From Branchiibius sp. NY16-3462-2 (GTDB taxonomy: Bacteria > Actinomycetota > Actinomycetes > Actinomycetales > Dermatophilaceae): 64,000 nt of DNA. Shown one piece after another: positions 16,516 to 25,866 of the stretch. The notes under the pieces are model-generated. The model had not been told where the DNA came from, ran no database searches, and saw nothing but the letters and a program-made list of their open reading frames with translations. Location of the stretch: positions 62,001 through 126,000 of the forward strand of contig NZ_LVCF01000040.1 of NCBI RefSeq assembly GCF_001594145.1, in the 5' to 3' direction. The position numbers and the translations under genes are program-made. Positions within the stretch are counted from its first letter, which is position 1. Each line of letters opens with the position of its first letter.

Positions 16516-17388
16516 TCAGTCCGGAGCGCCGAAGTTGGCCGTGTCCGGGTGGGCTCCGAACCGCTGACCGTCGTCCAGGCCGTCGATCTTGGCCAGATCG
16601 TCGGCGTCCAGCTCGAAGTCGAAGACGTCGATGTTGGCTGCGATCCGCTCCTCGTGCACCGACTTGGGGATCACGATCAGCCCCTGCTGCAGGTGCCAGC
16701 GGATCAGCACCTGGGCCGGAGACTTCCCGTACCGCTCGCCAACGGCGGTGATCACCGGGTCGCTCAGCAAAGAACTGGCCTTACCCTTGCGCGGCGATCC
16801 GCCCAGCGGGCTCCAGGATTCCACCGCGATGCCGTGCTGCGTGGCGTAGTCGCGGATCTCGTGCTGCGGCAGGTGCGGATGCAGTTCGACCTGGTCCACG
16901 GCGGGTACGACATCGGTGTGCTCGAGCAGTTCGGCGAGGTGGTGCGGCTCGAAGTTGCACACCCCGATCGAGCGAGCGCGCTCCGAGGCCTGGATATCCA
17001 CGAGGGCGTCCCACGTGCGGTGCCGCCGCTCAGCGTCCTGCAGCGGCCAGTGGATGAGGTAGAGATCGACGTAGTCCAGGCCGAGTTTGTCCAGACTGGC
17101 AGAGAAGGCGGGGAAGGTCTGCTCGTACCCGTGATCAGCGTTCCAAAGTTTCGTCGTCAAGAAATATTCGTCGCGGTCCACGCCGCTGGACGCGAGCCCG
17201 CGGCCGACCGCTTCCTCGTTGCCGTAGGCAGCAGCGGTGTCGACATGGCGATAGCCGGCCTCCAGGGCGTACTTCACCGCACGTTCGCATTCGGCGTCCT
17301 CTGCCTGCCACACACCCAGGCCGAGTTGCGGGATCACACCACCGGAGTTGAGCTGGATTCCAGGGACCTTCGTTGAGGTTTCAGTCAC
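16516..17388 (-). CDS. Aldo/keto reductase
   Basis: A 290-residue NADPH-dependent reductase of the AKR5 (2,5-diketo-D-gluconate reductase-like) type. The catalytic tetrad is visible: Asp in HVDTAAAYGNE with Tyr in the same segment, Lys in LTTKLWN and His in YLIHWP. The cofactor-binding IPKSVHEERI lies near the C-terminus. It reduces small aldehydes and ketones; the natural substrate cannot be read from sequence. It is transcribed with the Nif3 operon downstream but separated by 30 nt. Confidence 0.88.
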   Translation of the reverse strand: MTETSTKVPGIQLNSGGVIPQLGLGVWQAEDAECERAVKYALEAGYRHVDTAAAYGNEEAVGRGLASSGVDRDEYFLTTKLWNADHGYEQTFPAFSASLDKLGLDYVDLYLIHWPLQDAERRHRTWDALVDIQASERARSIGVCNFEPHHLAELLEHTDVVPAVDQVELHPHLPQHEIRDYATQHGIAVESWSPLGGSPRKGKASSLLSDPVITAVGERYGKSPAQVLIRWHLQQGLIVIPKSVHEERIAANIDVFDFELDADDLAKIDGLDDGQRFGAHPDTANFGAPD

Positions 17389-17477
17389 CCGAGAACCGTA
17401 CGTCGATCGCGCCGGATCCGATCCCGTCCACTACCGCCCTGGGTAGGTGACGCATCCGCGGCCGCACCTCTCGACGC

Positions 17478-17499
17478 ACCTACCTACCCTTAGGTAGGT
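17478..17499. promoter_or_regulatory. Inverted repeat upstream of the lipase gene
   Basis: ACCTACCTA-CCCT-TAGGTAGGT, a perfect 9-bp-arm palindrome. A further GGTAGGT copy lies about 40 nt upstream. It is a likely binding site for an unidentified regulator of the divergent lipase or aldo-keto reductase genes. Confidence 0.5.
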
Positions 17500-17503
17500 T
17501 GAC

Positions 17504-17517
17504 GTGACGCGCATCAC
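17504..17517. promoter_or_regulatory. CRP/GlxR-like site upstream of the lipase
   Basis: GTGA-CGCGCA-TCAC, the GTGA-N6-TCAC core recognised by CRP-family regulators (GlxR in corynebacteria), 37 nt upstream of the lipase GTG. A nearly identical site is found upstream of fdhA at 48782. Confidence 0.55.
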
Positions 17518-17553
17518 ATTCCCCCGCGCGTCGGTCGAACAAAGGAGTTACTG

Positions 17554-18552
17554 GTGAAGTACGTGCGCACTGGCGTCGCTGTTGCCGCCACCATCGGGGC
17601 GTTCGCCGCCGCGGCCACCCCGGCACAAGCCCTGACCAATCCCATCCCGAGAGTCCTGAAGTACGGCGCGCTCGGCCAGGACAACTCGTTCCCGGCGGCG
17701 CTGACCACCTCGATCGCCAACCCCACCAAGAACCCGGCCGGTGCCAACGACTGGTCGTGCAAGCCGAGCAAGAAGCACCCCAACCCGGTGGTGTTAGTGC
17801 ACGGGACGTGGGAGAACGCCTACGACAACTGGAACGGTTTGTCCCCGATGATCAAGGCCGAGGGTTACTGCGTGTACGCCCTCAATTACGGCAACACCAC
17901 CGGAATCGGCTTCCTCAACGGCACCGGCGACATGATCGCCTCGGCCAACGAGCTGACCCCGTTCGTGGAGAAGGTGCTGGCCCAGACCGGCGCCGCGAAG
18001 GTCGACCTGATCGGGCACAGCCAGGGTGGTGCTCTCATCCGCTACTACACCAACCTGCTGGGCGGCGCTGCCAAGGTCAACCAGGTCATCGCGCTGGCCC
18101 CGTCCAACCACCCGACCACCTTGTCCGGCATCACCGCCTTCGGCAAGACGATCGGCCTGTTCACCACCGCCATGAACCTGCTGGATGCGATCAAGATGCC
18201 GGCCGCCGTCCAGCAGGCCGACCAGAGCCCCGACCCGCAGGCGCCGTTCTACCAGCAGGTCAACGGCAACGGCGAGACCGTCCCCGGGATCAGGTACACC
18301 AACATCCTGACCAAGAACGACGAGGTCGTGACGCCCTACACCCAGGGCGCGATCACAGCTGGTCCGGGCGCGAGCGTGGACAACATCACGATCCAGAACG
18401 TCTGCAGCAACGACGGGTCCGAGCACCTGAGCCTGCCGTACTCCAAGAACGTCGCGCAGATCGTGCTGAACAAGCTGGACCCCAGCGACCAGCACGCGAT
18501 CTTCTGCTACAGCCAGAGCGCGATCTTCGGCAATACCCAACTGATCGGCTGA
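17554..18552 (+). CDS. Secreted class 2 lipase/esterase
   Basis: A 332-residue exported protein. The signal peptide is MKYVRTGVAVAATIGAFAAA with likely cleavage after TPAQA. The hydrolase core has VVLVHGTWENAYDNW, the nucleophile elbow GHSQGG (about residue 153-158), and a C-terminal His in GSEHLSLPYSKN. Paired cysteines (CKP, YCVYA, NVCSN, IFCYS) suggest disulfides in the secreted enzyme. It resembles EstA/LipC-type triacylglycerol lipases of actinobacteria. The GTG start has AAAGGAG 7 nt upstream. The CRP-like site and palindrome upstream suggest carbon-source control. Confidence 0.85.
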   Translation: MKYVRTGVAVAATIGAFAAAATPAQALTNPIPRVLKYGALGQDNSFPAALTTSIANPTKNPAGANDWSCKPSKKHPNPVVLVHGTWENAYDNWNGLSPMIKAEGYCVYALNYGNTTGIGFLNGTGDMIASANELTPFVEKVLAQTGAAKVDLIGHSQGGALIRYYTNLLGGAAKVNQVIALAPSNHPTTLSGITAFGKTIGLFTTAMNLLDAIKMPAAVQQADQSPDPQAPFYQQVNGNGETVPGIRYTNILTKNDEVVTPYTQGAITAGPGASVDNITIQNVCSNDGSEHLSLPYSKNVAQIVLNKLDPSDQHAIFCYSQSAIFGNTQLIG

Positions 18553-18619
18553 TCCGTCCGTCGAACGCTACCGGCGCCGCTGCCGCCCCACGGGCCGCGG
18601 CGGCGGTAGCGTTCGCGCT

Positions 18620-19975
18620 GTGAGCCTGCGCTACCAGTGGCACCTACCCAGTGCGCTCCTCAGCCCGGTGCGCGCCGTGCCGCTGGTTTTTGCCGCCTTC
18701 ACCATGTTCGGGACGGTGCTGCTGCTCCTGCCCTGGTGTCACTCGCCGGGAGCCGACGTCACCTTCATGCAGGCGTTCTTCACCGCCACCTCGGCGGTCA
18801 CCGTGACCGGGCTGGCGACGGTCGACATCGGCAGTCACTTCTCCTGGCCGGGCCAACTGGTCATCCTGCTACTGGCCGAGTTCGGCGGTATCGGCATCAT
18901 CCTGGTCGCGACCACCTTGGGTGTCCTGGCCGGCGGCCGCATCGGCCTGCGGATGAAACTGGCCAGCCAGACCGACCTGCACGTGCCCGGGCTCGGAGAG
19001 GTGGGGCCGCTGTTCCGCCGGATCCTGCTGACCACGCTGTTCTTCCAGGGCGTGACGGCGATCATCCTCATCACGCGCTACCGGATGACGTACTTCAACA
19101 GCATCGGCGCGTCGGCCTGGCACGGGATCTTCGACGCCGTCATGGCGTTCAATAACGCCGGTCTCAGCCTGCGCTCCAACGGTCTGGCCGCCTACGCCGC
19201 GGATCCGATCGTGGTGCTGACGATCACTATCGCGGTGATGTTCGGCACCGTCGGCTGGCCGGTACTGGCAGAACTGCGACGCAACTGGCGCCGGCCGGCG
19301 ACCTGGACGATCCACACCCGCCTGACCGTGTGGGGCAGTCTGCTGCTGGTGGCCGTCGGCTGGGTGGCCTTCCTGGGTTTCGAGTGGACCAACGCGGGCA
19401 CGATCGGCACCCAGTCGCTACCCCACAAGATCATGACCGGGTTGGAGGGCAGTGTGATGCCCCGGTCCGGTGGCCTCGCGACCTTCAACTGGGACCACGT
19501 CCGCCCCGAGACCATGCTGGTGACCGTCGTGATGATGCTGATCGGTGGCGGGTCCGCGAGTACGGCCGGCGGTATCAAGGTCACCACCTTCTTCCTGCTG
19601 GCCTACGTGGTGCTGGCCGAGGTCCGCGGTGACGAACAGGTACGCATCGGGCGCCGTGCAATCAGCGCCCGCACTGTGCGGACGGCACTGTCGATCGCCC
19701 TGATCGGGGTCGCGCTGGCGGCCGGAGGCACCCTGGCCCTGCTGATGATGTCTGACGCGAGCCTGGCGGAGGCCGCGTTCGAGGCCACCTCCGCGTTCGG
19801 CACGACGGGCTTGTCCACCGGGATCACCCCATTCCTGGGCGTGCCTGCGCAATTGGTCCTCATCGCCTTGATGTTCGTCGGTCGTGTGGGCACGATTACC
19901 GCAGCCTCCGCCTTCGCGATGCGCCGCCGCCAGTCCCGCTACCGGTTGCCCGACGAGCAGCCCATCATCGGCTAG
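18620..19975 (+). CDS. ktrB: K+ uptake channel subunit, KtrB/TrkH family
   Basis: A 451-residue integral membrane protein with about eight transmembrane helices in four pore repeats. Selectivity-filter loops are recognisable: VTVTGLAT, NNAGLS, RSGGLATF and GTTGLSTG. It moves K+ (with Na+ coupling in KtrB) across the cytoplasmic membrane. The start is GTG at 18620. The regulatory subunit gene follows 8 nt downstream. The length is closer to KtrB than TrkH; symbol by family. Confidence 0.88.
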   Translation: MSLRYQWHLPSALLSPVRAVPLVFAAFTMFGTVLLLLPWCHSPGADVTFMQAFFTATSAVTVTGLATVDIGSHFSWPGQLVILLLAEFGGIGIILVATTLGVLAGGRIGLRMKLASQTDLHVPGLGEVGPLFRRILLTTLFFQGVTAIILITRYRMTYFNSIGASAWHGIFDAVMAFNNAGLSLRSNGLAAYAADPIVVLTITIAVMFGTVGWPVLAELRRNWRRPATWTIHTRLTVWGSLLLVAVGWVAFLGFEWTNAGTIGTQSLPHKIMTGLEGSVMPRSGGLATFNWDHVRPETMLVTVVMMLIGGGSASTAGGIKVTTFFLLAYVVLAEVRGDEQVRIGRRAISARTVRTALSIALIGVALAAGGTLALLMMSDASLAEAAFEATSAFGTTGLSTGITPFLGVPAQLVLIALMFVGRVGTITAASAFAMRRRQSRYRLPDEQPIIG

Positions 19976-19983
19976 GAGATACC

Positions 19984-20652
19984 GTGCCCAACCCAACCCT
20001 TGGTCCCGTTCTGGTCATCGGCCTCGGCCGGTTCGGCTACTCCGTGGCGCGCTCGCTGACCTCGATGGGACACGAGATCCTGGCCGTCGACAGCGATCCC
20101 GTGGTGGTGCAGCGGTACGCCAACGAGTTCACCCAATGCCTCGCACTGGACTCGACCGACACCGAGGCTCTTCAGCAGATCGGCGCCGCTGACTTCAGCC
20201 GGGTTGTCGTCGGCATCGGCAGCGACCTCGAGGCGAGCGTGCTGACCGTGTTGAGCCTGGCCGAGCTCGGGATCACGGAGATCTGGGCAAAGGCAGTCAG
20301 CCGCAAGCACAGCAGCATCCTGGAACGCGTCGGTGCGCACTACGTTGTGCGTCCCGAGTCCGACATGGGCGAGCGCGTCGCCCACAAACTCACCGGCGCC
20401 ATGATCGACTTCATGCAGTTCGACGACGACTTCGCAATCGCCCGCACCCGCGCGGTCCCGCGCATCACCGGGCGGCAGCTGGGTGAGTTCGACACGCAGA
20501 GCAAGTACGGCGTGACGGTGCTGGGCGTCAAACGCGCCGACGCTGCGTTCGAGCAGGCGAGTCCGCAGACCACGATCGAGCCGACCGACGAATTGATCGT
20601 GTCCGGACCCAAGAGTGGTGTGGAGTCCTTCTGCGGACTCCTGCAGTCCTAG
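19984..20652 (+). CDS. ktrA: K+ uptake regulatory subunit, KtrA/TrkA family
   Basis: A 222-residue cytosolic protein. The RCK_N domain has VIGLGRFGYSVARSL (Rossmann GxGxxG near residues 11-16) and acidic AVDSD binding nucleotide. The RCK_C domain spans about residues 140-220. It gates the KtrB channel in response to ATP/ADP or c-di-AMP. The GTG start follows GGAG closely, and the pair forms one operon. Confidence 0.9.
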   Translation: MPNPTLGPVLVIGLGRFGYSVARSLTSMGHEILAVDSDPVVVQRYANEFTQCLALDSTDTEALQQIGAADFSRVVVGIGSDLEASVLTVLSLAELGITEIWAKAVSRKHSSILERVGAHYVVRPESDMGERVAHKLTGAMIDFMQFDDDFAIARTRAVPRITGRQLGEFDTQSKYGVTVLGVKRADAAFEQASPQTTIEPTDELIVSGPKSGVESFCGLLQS

Positions 20653-20666
20653 GTGATGATGACCTC

Positions 20667-21233
20667 GTGAGTTCACCGACCGGTCCATCCGATCCGAAAG
20701 ATCCGTGGGCGTACGACCCTTCGGCGACGCAAGCAGTGCCGGCCACCCCGCCCACTGCGCCGACCCCGACAGCGCCGCCATCGCCGTACCCAAACTCGTC
20801 GTATCCGAATGCGGCGTATCCCAACCCATGGGACCAGTACCAGCAGCCACCGCAGTACGGCCAGTACGGCCAGTACGGCCAGTACGCCGGACAGTACGGG
20901 CCGGCGTACAACCCCTACCCGGTCGGAGGGCCCTACCAGCCGGGTGTCGTCGCGACCACGAACGGCAAGGCCACCGCGTCCCTGATCTGCGCCATCGCCA
21001 GTGTGTTCTGCTTCGGGCCGTTCCTCTCGGTGCCGGCGATCATTCTGGGCTTCCTGGCCCGTCGCGAGATCGAGCGCACGGGCAACCAGCAGGCGGGATC
21101 GGGGCAGGCATTGGCCGGCATCATCATCGGCATCATCGTGACGGTGCTCTCGGTGCTCGTCGTCGTCGGGATGATCGCGCTGTTCAGCACCGGAAACCTG
21201 GACAGCAACTACGGCGACACCGGAACCTTCTGA
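20667..21233 (+). CDS. DUF4190-type membrane protein
   Basis: A 188-residue protein. Residues 1-95 are a Pro/Tyr/Gln/Ser-rich disordered region including QYGQYGQYGQYAGQYG. Two transmembrane helices with the conserved GKATASLICAIAS...ILGFLARREI pattern follow, then IIIGIIVTVLSVLVVVGMI. It fits the actinobacterial DUF4190 family, with an N-terminal cytoplasmic tail and no known function. GTG start. It follows the potassium genes by 14 nt and may be cotranscribed. Confidence 0.75.
   Translation: MSSPTGPSDPKDPWAYDPSATQAVPATPPTAPTPTAPPSPYPNSSYPNAAYPNPWDQYQQPPQYGQYGQYGQYAGQYGPAYNPYPVGGPYQPGVVATTNGKATASLICAIASVFCFGPFLSVPAIILGFLARREIERTGNQQAGSGQALAGIIIGIIVTVLSVLVVVGMIALFSTGNLDSNYGDTGTF
20853..20888 (+). 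repeat. 9-bp tandem repeat (CAGTACGGC)
   Basis: Four in-phase copies of CAGTACGGC (the last with one change), encoding Gln-Tyr-Gly units in the disordered tail of the DUF4190 protein. In-frame copy number could vary without breaking the gene. Confidence 0.85.
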
Positions 21234-21240
21234 GCCCGAT

Positions 21241-21726
21241 ATGACCGACCGTTTGGAAGTCACCCGGACCATCCCGGCCACTGCGCCGGAGATCTTCGCG
21301 GTGCTCACCGATCCCCAGGGCCACGTCGCCATCGACGCCTCCGGAATGCTGATGAGCGCCGACGGCGATCGGGTCACAGCCGTGGGCGACGAGTTCACGG
21401 TGCACATGGACCGCGAATCGCTGGGCGATCTGCCGATGGGCGAGTACGACGTGACCGTCACCATCTCGCAGTTCGTCCCGGATGAGTTGATCGCGTGGAC
21501 GATCCTGGGCACCGTCCGCCCACCGATCGGGCACGAATACGGCTATTCGCTGGAGCCGCAGGGCGATTCGACCCTCGTCACATCGTTCTATGACTGGTCC
21601 GAGATCGCCCCGTCCTGGCGCGAGTCCGGCATCTTCCCGGTGATCTCCGAAGCAAACCTGAAGGCGACCCTGGGGATTCTGGATCGAACCGTCCGCCGCG
21701 GATACCCCCACGCGACGCCTCGTTGA
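21241..21726 (+). CDS. SRPBCC-family (START-like) protein
   Basis: A 161-residue protein of the polyketide cyclase/SRPBCC superfamily. The N-terminal LEVTRTIPATAPEIFAVLTD, central beta strands and C-terminal helix (VISEANLKATLGIL) form the hydrophobic-ligand-binding helix-grip fold. Ligand and role are not known. It follows DUF4190 by 7 nt and ends 9 nt before the oppositely oriented tRNA-Val. Confidence 0.78.
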   Translation: MTDRLEVTRTIPATAPEIFAVLTDPQGHVAIDASGMLMSADGDRVTAVGDEFTVHMDRESLGDLPMGEYDVTVTISQFVPDELIAWTILGTVRPPIGHEYGYSLEPQGDSTLVTSFYDWSEIAPSWRESGIFPVISEANLKATLGILDRTVRRGYPHATPR

Positions 21727-21735
21727 GGACAGGGT

Positions 21736-21807
21736 GGGCCCGGCCGGGTTCGAACCGACGACACCCGCGGTGTAAACGCGGTGCTCTACCAACTGAGCTA
21801 CAGGCCC
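21736..21807 (-). tRNA. tRNA-Val (anticodon UAC)
   Basis: A full cloverleaf reads on the minus strand. Acceptor GGGCCTG pairs with CGGGCCC, the D-arm has AGCTCAGTTGGTAGAGC, the anticodon loop TTTACAC is closed by CCGCG/CGCGG, and the T-loop is GGTTCGAACC. The encoded end lacks CCA. Confidence 0.95.
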
Positions 21808-21864
21808 TGACGCGCCTGCAATGTGGTGCGTTCTACGGGCGGCGCCCAAGACTACAGTGCCGCG

Positions 21865-22323
21865 CTACAAAGCCGCGATTGCGTCCGCCGCTTCGCCGAA
21901 GTCGCGCGCCTCGCCCGGTCCGTTGACCACCGACCAGCGCACGGTCCCGTCCTGGGCGACCAGGAACGATCCGCGTACGGCGAACCCCGCCTCCTCGTGG
22001 AACACCCCGTAATCGCGGGCGACCTGCCCGTGCGGCCAGAAATCGGAGAGCAACGGGAAGTCGTAGCCCTCCTGCTCACCCCACGCCTTGAGGGCAGGCA
22101 TCGGGTCGCAGGAGATCGCGAGGAACTCCACCGCATCGTTCTGGTAGCGCGACAGGTCGTCCCGAACACCGCACAATTCGCCGGTGCAGATCCCGGAGAA
22201 AGCGAACGGATAGAAGACGATCAGCGCGGCTTTGGTGCTCAGCACCTCGGACAGAGTGACCGGTGAACCAAACTGATTCTTGAGGGTGAAATCCGGGGCT
22301 TTGTCCCCCACCGCGGGACTCAT
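21865..22323 (-). CDS. ahpE: AhpE-type peroxiredoxin
   Basis: A 152-residue thioredoxin-fold peroxidase. The peroxidatic Cys is C46 in FSGICTGE, within YPFAFSGIC, typical of the AhpE group. A further Cys (C51) nearby could act as a resolving thiol, whereas M. tuberculosis AhpE (Rv2238c) is 1-Cys. It reduces peroxides and peroxynitrite in the cytosol. The start ATG at 22323 overlaps the stop of DUF3052 (ATGA); an upstream extension to 22368 lacks support. Confidence 0.9.
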   Translation of the reverse strand: MSPAVGDKAPDFTLKNQFGSPVTLSEVLSTKAALIVFYPFAFSGICTGELCGVRDDLSRYQNDAVEFLAISCDPMPALKAWGEQEGYDFPLLSDFWPHGQVARDYGVFHEEAGFAVRGSFLVAQDGTVRWSVVNGPGEARDFGEAADAIAAL

Positions 22324-22742
22324 CGCTGTTTGCTCTGCCCGGCCTGGACCAGCTTGACCGCGATCCATTCGGGACCGGCTTTGCTGGTCGAACCGACCTT
22401 CAGCCCGGCGGTCTGCGCGGCTTCCTGGATATCGGCAGCGTCGACGTGGTCGGGGTGGCCGGCCTTGGGCACCAGCAGCAACACGAAGCCCTTGTCGGCC
22501 AGATTGGTGAGCGCATCGACGCAGTCATCGATCAGATCGCCGTCCCCATCACGCCACCACAACATGACGACGTCCACCACGCCGTCAAAGTCCTCATCCT
22601 CCAAGGACGCACCGACGACGTCTTCGATCGCTGCACGCAGATCGTCGTCGCTGTCCTCGTCCCAGCCGATCTCTTGGACGATTTGACCGCCCGCGAATCC
22701 CAATTTCTCCCAGAAGGCCACGTCGATGGCGTCATTCACCAT
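22320..22742 (-). CDS. DUF3052 family protein
   Basis: A 140-residue acidic protein of the actinobacterial DUF3052 family (counterpart of Rv2239c). Features are LGFAGGQIVQEIGWDEDSDD, VDVVMLWWRDGDGDL, and FVLLLVPKAGHPDHVDAADI, which has an alpha/beta thioesterase-like feel but no proven activity. It is the first gene of the leftward ahpE operon and is divergent from aceE, a conserved arrangement in actinobacteria. Confidence 0.85.
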   Translation of the reverse strand: MVNDAIDVAFWEKLGFAGGQIVQEIGWDEDSDDDLRAAIEDVVGASLEDEDFDGVVDVVMLWWRDGDGDLIDDCVDALTNLADKGFVLLLVPKAGHPDHVDAADIQEAAQTAGLKVGSTSKAGPEWIAVKLVQAGQSKQR

Positions 22743-22812
22743 GGGCGTAGTCCACTAGGTATCCACCGCGTTCGCAAGCCGACTGGCGCGAAAGGGGTCG
22801 TTGAGCCGCTAT

Positions 22813-22829
22813 TTCCCGAGGAATGGGAA
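22813..22829. promoter_or_regulatory. TTCCC-N7-GGGAA palindrome upstream of aceE
   Basis: An inverted repeat in the divergent DUF3052/aceE region, about 100 nt upstream of the aceE start. It is a possible operator for a pyruvate-responsive regulator. The arms are only 5 bp, so support is limited. Confidence 0.3.
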
Positions 22830-22875
22830 GTACCGGCCAGTAACCCACCCGGGCCTGCACGCTGGACGCCTGGAG

Positions 22876-22891
22876 TGCTTCGATAGAAGCA
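22876..22891 (+). promoter_or_regulatory. Small leader hairpin upstream of aceE
   Basis: TGCTTC-GATA-GAAGCA hairpin followed by AGCTTTTTC, 35 nt before the aceE ATG. A weak stem plus T-run in a leader could be an attenuator or a terminator of an upstream transcript. Confidence 0.3.
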
Positions 22892-22926
22892 AGCTTTTTC
22901 ACGGTGTCGCACGAGAGGAGCCACTC

Positions 22927-25689
22927 ATGACACCTGACCCTGTAACCCCGGCGAACCCGGGTCCGCTGCTGAACGGCATCCCGAGTCAGCTACCCGACAC
23001 CGATCCGGACGAGACCAGCGAGTGGTTGGAGTCGCTCGACCAGGTGATCGAACACGGCGGGAAGAACCGCGCCCGCTACGTGATGCTGAAGCTGCTCGAA
23101 CGCGCGCGTCAGCAGCAGGTGGGCGTTCCGTCCCTGGTCGCCACCGACTACGTGAACACCATCGGCCCGGAGGCTGAGCCGTGGTTCCCCGGAGACGAGG
23201 AGACCGAGCGGCGCTACCGCAACTGGTTGCGCTGGAACGCCGCGATCATGGTGCACCGCGCGCAGCGGCCCGGTATCGGCGTCGGCGGCCACATCTCCAC
23301 CTACGCCAGCGCGGCGACCCTCTACGAAGTCGGCTTCAACCACTTCTTCCGCGGTAAGGACCACGAGGGCGGCGGCGACCAGATCTTCTTCCAGGGGCAC
23401 GCCTCCCCCGGTATGTACGCGCGAGCCTTCCTCGAGGGCCGGCTGAGCTCGGAACAGCTCGACGGCTTCCGCCAGGAGAAGTCGCACATCGTCGACGGGC
23501 AACTCAAGGGCATCCCGTCCTACCCGCACCCGCGCAACATGCCGGACTTCTGGGAGTTCCCCACGGTCTCGATGGGCATCGGCCCGATGAACGCGGTCTA
23601 CCAGGCCCAGTTCAACAAGTACCTGCACAACCGGGGCTTCAAAGACACCAGCCAGCAACGGGTCTGGGCCTTCCTCGGCGACGGTGAGATGGACGAACCG
23701 GAGGCACGCGGCGTACTCCAACTGGCCGGCAACGAGGGCCTGGACAACCTGACGTTCGTCATCAACTGCAACCTGCAGCGACTCGACGGCCCGGTGCGCG
23801 GCAACGGCAAGATCATCCAGGAGTTGGAGAGCTTCTTCCGCGGCGCCGGCTGGAACGTCATCAAGTGCATCTGGGGCCGTGGCTGGGACCCGTTGCTGTC
23901 CGCGGACCGCGACGGTGCCCTGGTCAACCTGATGAACTCCACCCCGGACGGCGACTACCAGACCTTCCGCGCCAACGACGGCGCCTACGTGCGCGAGCAC
24001 TTCTTCGGCCGCGACCCGCGCACCCGCAAGCTCGTGGAGAACTGGTCCGATGAGGACATCTGGTGGAAGCTCAAGCGCGGCGGTCACGACTACCGCAAGG
24101 TGTACGCCGCGTACAAGGCCGCGACCGAGCACGTCGGTCAGCCGACGGTCATCCTGGCGCACACCATCAAGGGCTACAGCCTGGGAACGCACTTCGCGGG
24201 CCGTAACGCGACCCACCAGATGAAGAAGATGACCCTGGAGGACCTCAAGCAGTTCCGGGACTCCCTGAAGATCCCGATCAGCGATGAGGTCCTGGAGGCC
24301 GATCCGTACCTGCCGCCGTACTACCACCCCGGTGACGACGACCCGACGATCCAGTACCTCAAGGAACGCCGCACCAAGCTGGGTGGTGGGCTACCCAACC
24401 GGCGCACCCGGGCGGCGGCGATCAAGCTGCCGGACGACTCGGCGTACGCCATCGGCAAGAAGGGGTCAGGCAAGCAGGAAGTCGCCACCACCATGGGCTT
24501 CGTGCGCGTCCTGAAGGATCTGATGCGCGACAAGGAGTTCGGCAAGCACGTGGTGCCGATCATCCCCGACGAGGCCCGCACCTTCGGGATGGACTCCTTC
24601 TTCCCGACCGCCAAGATCTACAACCCGCACGGCCAGCACTACACCTCGGTGGACCACGAGTTGATGCTGTCCTACAAGGAGGCGGTGGACGGTCAGATCC
24701 TGCACATGGGGATCAACGAAGGCGGCTCGGTGGCCGCATTCACGGCCGCAGGCACGTCGTACGCGACGCACGGCATCCAGATGGTGCCGATCTACATCTT
24801 CTACTCGATGTTCGGCTTCCAGCGGACCGGGGACTATCTGTGGGCGGCCGCCGACCAGATGACCCGCGGCTTCCTGATCGGCGCGACCGCCGGGCGGACC
24901 ACCCTGACCGGGGAGGGTCTGCAGCACGCCGATGGTCACTCGCACCTGCTCGCCGCGACCAACCCGGCCGTAGCGGCGTACGACCCTGCCTACGTCTACG
25001 AGATCGCGCACATCGTCAAGGACGGCCTGCGGCGGATGTACGGCGATCAGCCCGAGAACGTCTACTACTACTTGACCGTCTACAACGAGCCGATGATCCA
25101 GCCGGCGGAGCCGGAAGGCGTTGACGTGGAAGGCATTCTGAAGGGGATGCACCGCATCAGCGAAGGTTCCGGTGACGGCCCGCGGGCACAGCTGCTGGCC
25201 TCCGGTGTCGGTGTGCCGTGGGCCCTTGAGGCGCAGGAACTGCTCAAGGACGACTGGGGTGTGGTCGCGGACGTGTGGTCGGTGACGTCCTGGAACGAAC
25301 TGCGCCGCGACGGACTGGCGTGCGACGAGCACAACTTCCTGCACCCGCAGGAGGAGCCCAGGACGGCGTACGTCACCCAACGCCTGGCTGACACGCAGGG
25401 TCCGGTCGTGGCCACCTCCGACTGGGAGCGTGGCGTGCAGGACCAGATCCGCGAGTGGGTGCCTGGTGACTTCGTGACGCTGGGTGCGGACGGCTTCGGC
25501 TTCAGCGACACCCGCGCCGCGGCCCGCCGGTTCTTCCACATCGACGGACCGTCCCTGGCGGTCCGCACGCTGCAGGAGTTGGGCCGCCGTGGCGACGTCG
25601 ATCCGGCGCTGGCCGGTCAGGCCGCCGAGAAGTACCGGCTGCTCGACGTCACCGCCGGCACGTCCGGCAATGCGGGCGGGGAGTCCTGA
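22927..25689 (+). CDS. aceE: Pyruvate dehydrogenase E1 component (homodimeric)
   Basis: A 920-residue thiamine-diphosphate enzyme that decarboxylates pyruvate and acetylates the lipoyl domain of E2. The TPP motif GDGEMDEPE and NCNLQRLDG lies at about residues 254-290, with transketolase-like central and C-terminal domains ([26 protein letters not shown]). Length is normal for homodimeric AceE. The ATG at 22927 was chosen for AGAGGAG 6 nt upstream; an in-frame upstream extension (from 22801) crosses the promoter region. It is monocistronic with its own terminator. Confidence 0.95.
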   Translation: MTPDPVTPANPGPLLNGIPSQLPDTDPDETSEWLESLDQVIEHGGKNRARYVMLKLLERARQQQVGVPSLVATDYVNTIGPEAEPWFPGDEETERRYRNWLRWNAAIMVHRAQRPGIGVGGHISTYASAATLYEVGFNHFFRGKDHEGGGDQIFFQGHASPGMYARAFLEGRLSSEQLDGFRQEKSHIVDGQLKGIPSYPHPRNMPDFWEFPTVSMGIGPMNAVYQAQFNKYLHNRGFKDTSQQRVWAFLGDGEMDEPEARGVLQLAGNEGLDNLTFVINCNLQRLDGPVRGNGKIIQELESFFRGAGWNVIKCIWGRGWDPLLSADRDGALVNLMNSTPDGDYQTFRANDGAYVREHFFGRDPRTRKLVENWSDEDIWWKLKRGGHDYRKVYAAYKAATEHVGQPTVILAHTIKGYSLGTHFAGRNATHQMKKMTLEDLKQFRDSLKIPISDEVLEADPYLPPYYHPGDDDPTIQYLKERRTKLGGGLPNRRTRAAAIKLPDDSAYAIGKKGSGKQEVATTMGFVRVLKDLMRDKEFGKHVVPIIPDEARTFGMDSFFPTAKIYNPHGQHYTSVDHELMLSYKEAVDGQILHMGINEGGSVAAFTAAGTSYATHGIQMVPIYIFYSMFGFQRTGDYLWAAADQMTRGFLIGATAGRTTLTGEGLQHADGHSHLLAATNPAVAAYDPAYVYEIAHIVKDGLRRMYGDQPENVYYYLTVYNEPMIQPAEPEGVDVEGILKGMHRISEGSGDGPRAQLLASGVGVPWALEAQELLKDDWGVVADVWSVTSWNELRRDGLACDEHNFLHPQEEPRTAYVTQRLADTQGPVVATSDWERGVQDQIREWVPGDFVTLGADGFGFSDTRAAARRFFHIDGPSLAVRTLQELGRRGDVDPALAGQAAEKYRLLDVTAGTSGNAGGES

Positions 25690-25710
25690 GCCGCAACCGA
25701 ACTGGCACGA

Positions 25711-25747
25711 ACGCGACCGACGGTCATCGACCGTCGGTCGCGTTTTT
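25711..25747 (+). terminator. Rho-independent terminator of aceE
   Basis: A perfect 15-bp stem, ACGCGACCGACGGTC paired with GACCGTCGGTCGCGT around an ATC loop, followed by TTTT. It lies 22 nt after the aceE stop. Confidence 0.95.
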
Positions 25748-25866
25748 CTCGACCTCGAGGAACAAGGTGGTCCCCGCCCGTAAGGGTGGAGGCTCGCTGC
25801 GCGCTGGATAGTTCCCCTATCGTCGGCTGATCCGAACGTCTCTGGCCGTCACGCGAAGGGGAACCG

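Noticed and set aside
17757..18623. A 288-codon frame inside the lipase gene
   Set aside because: It is an alternate-frame shadow of the lipase, which has a signal peptide and catalytic motifs.
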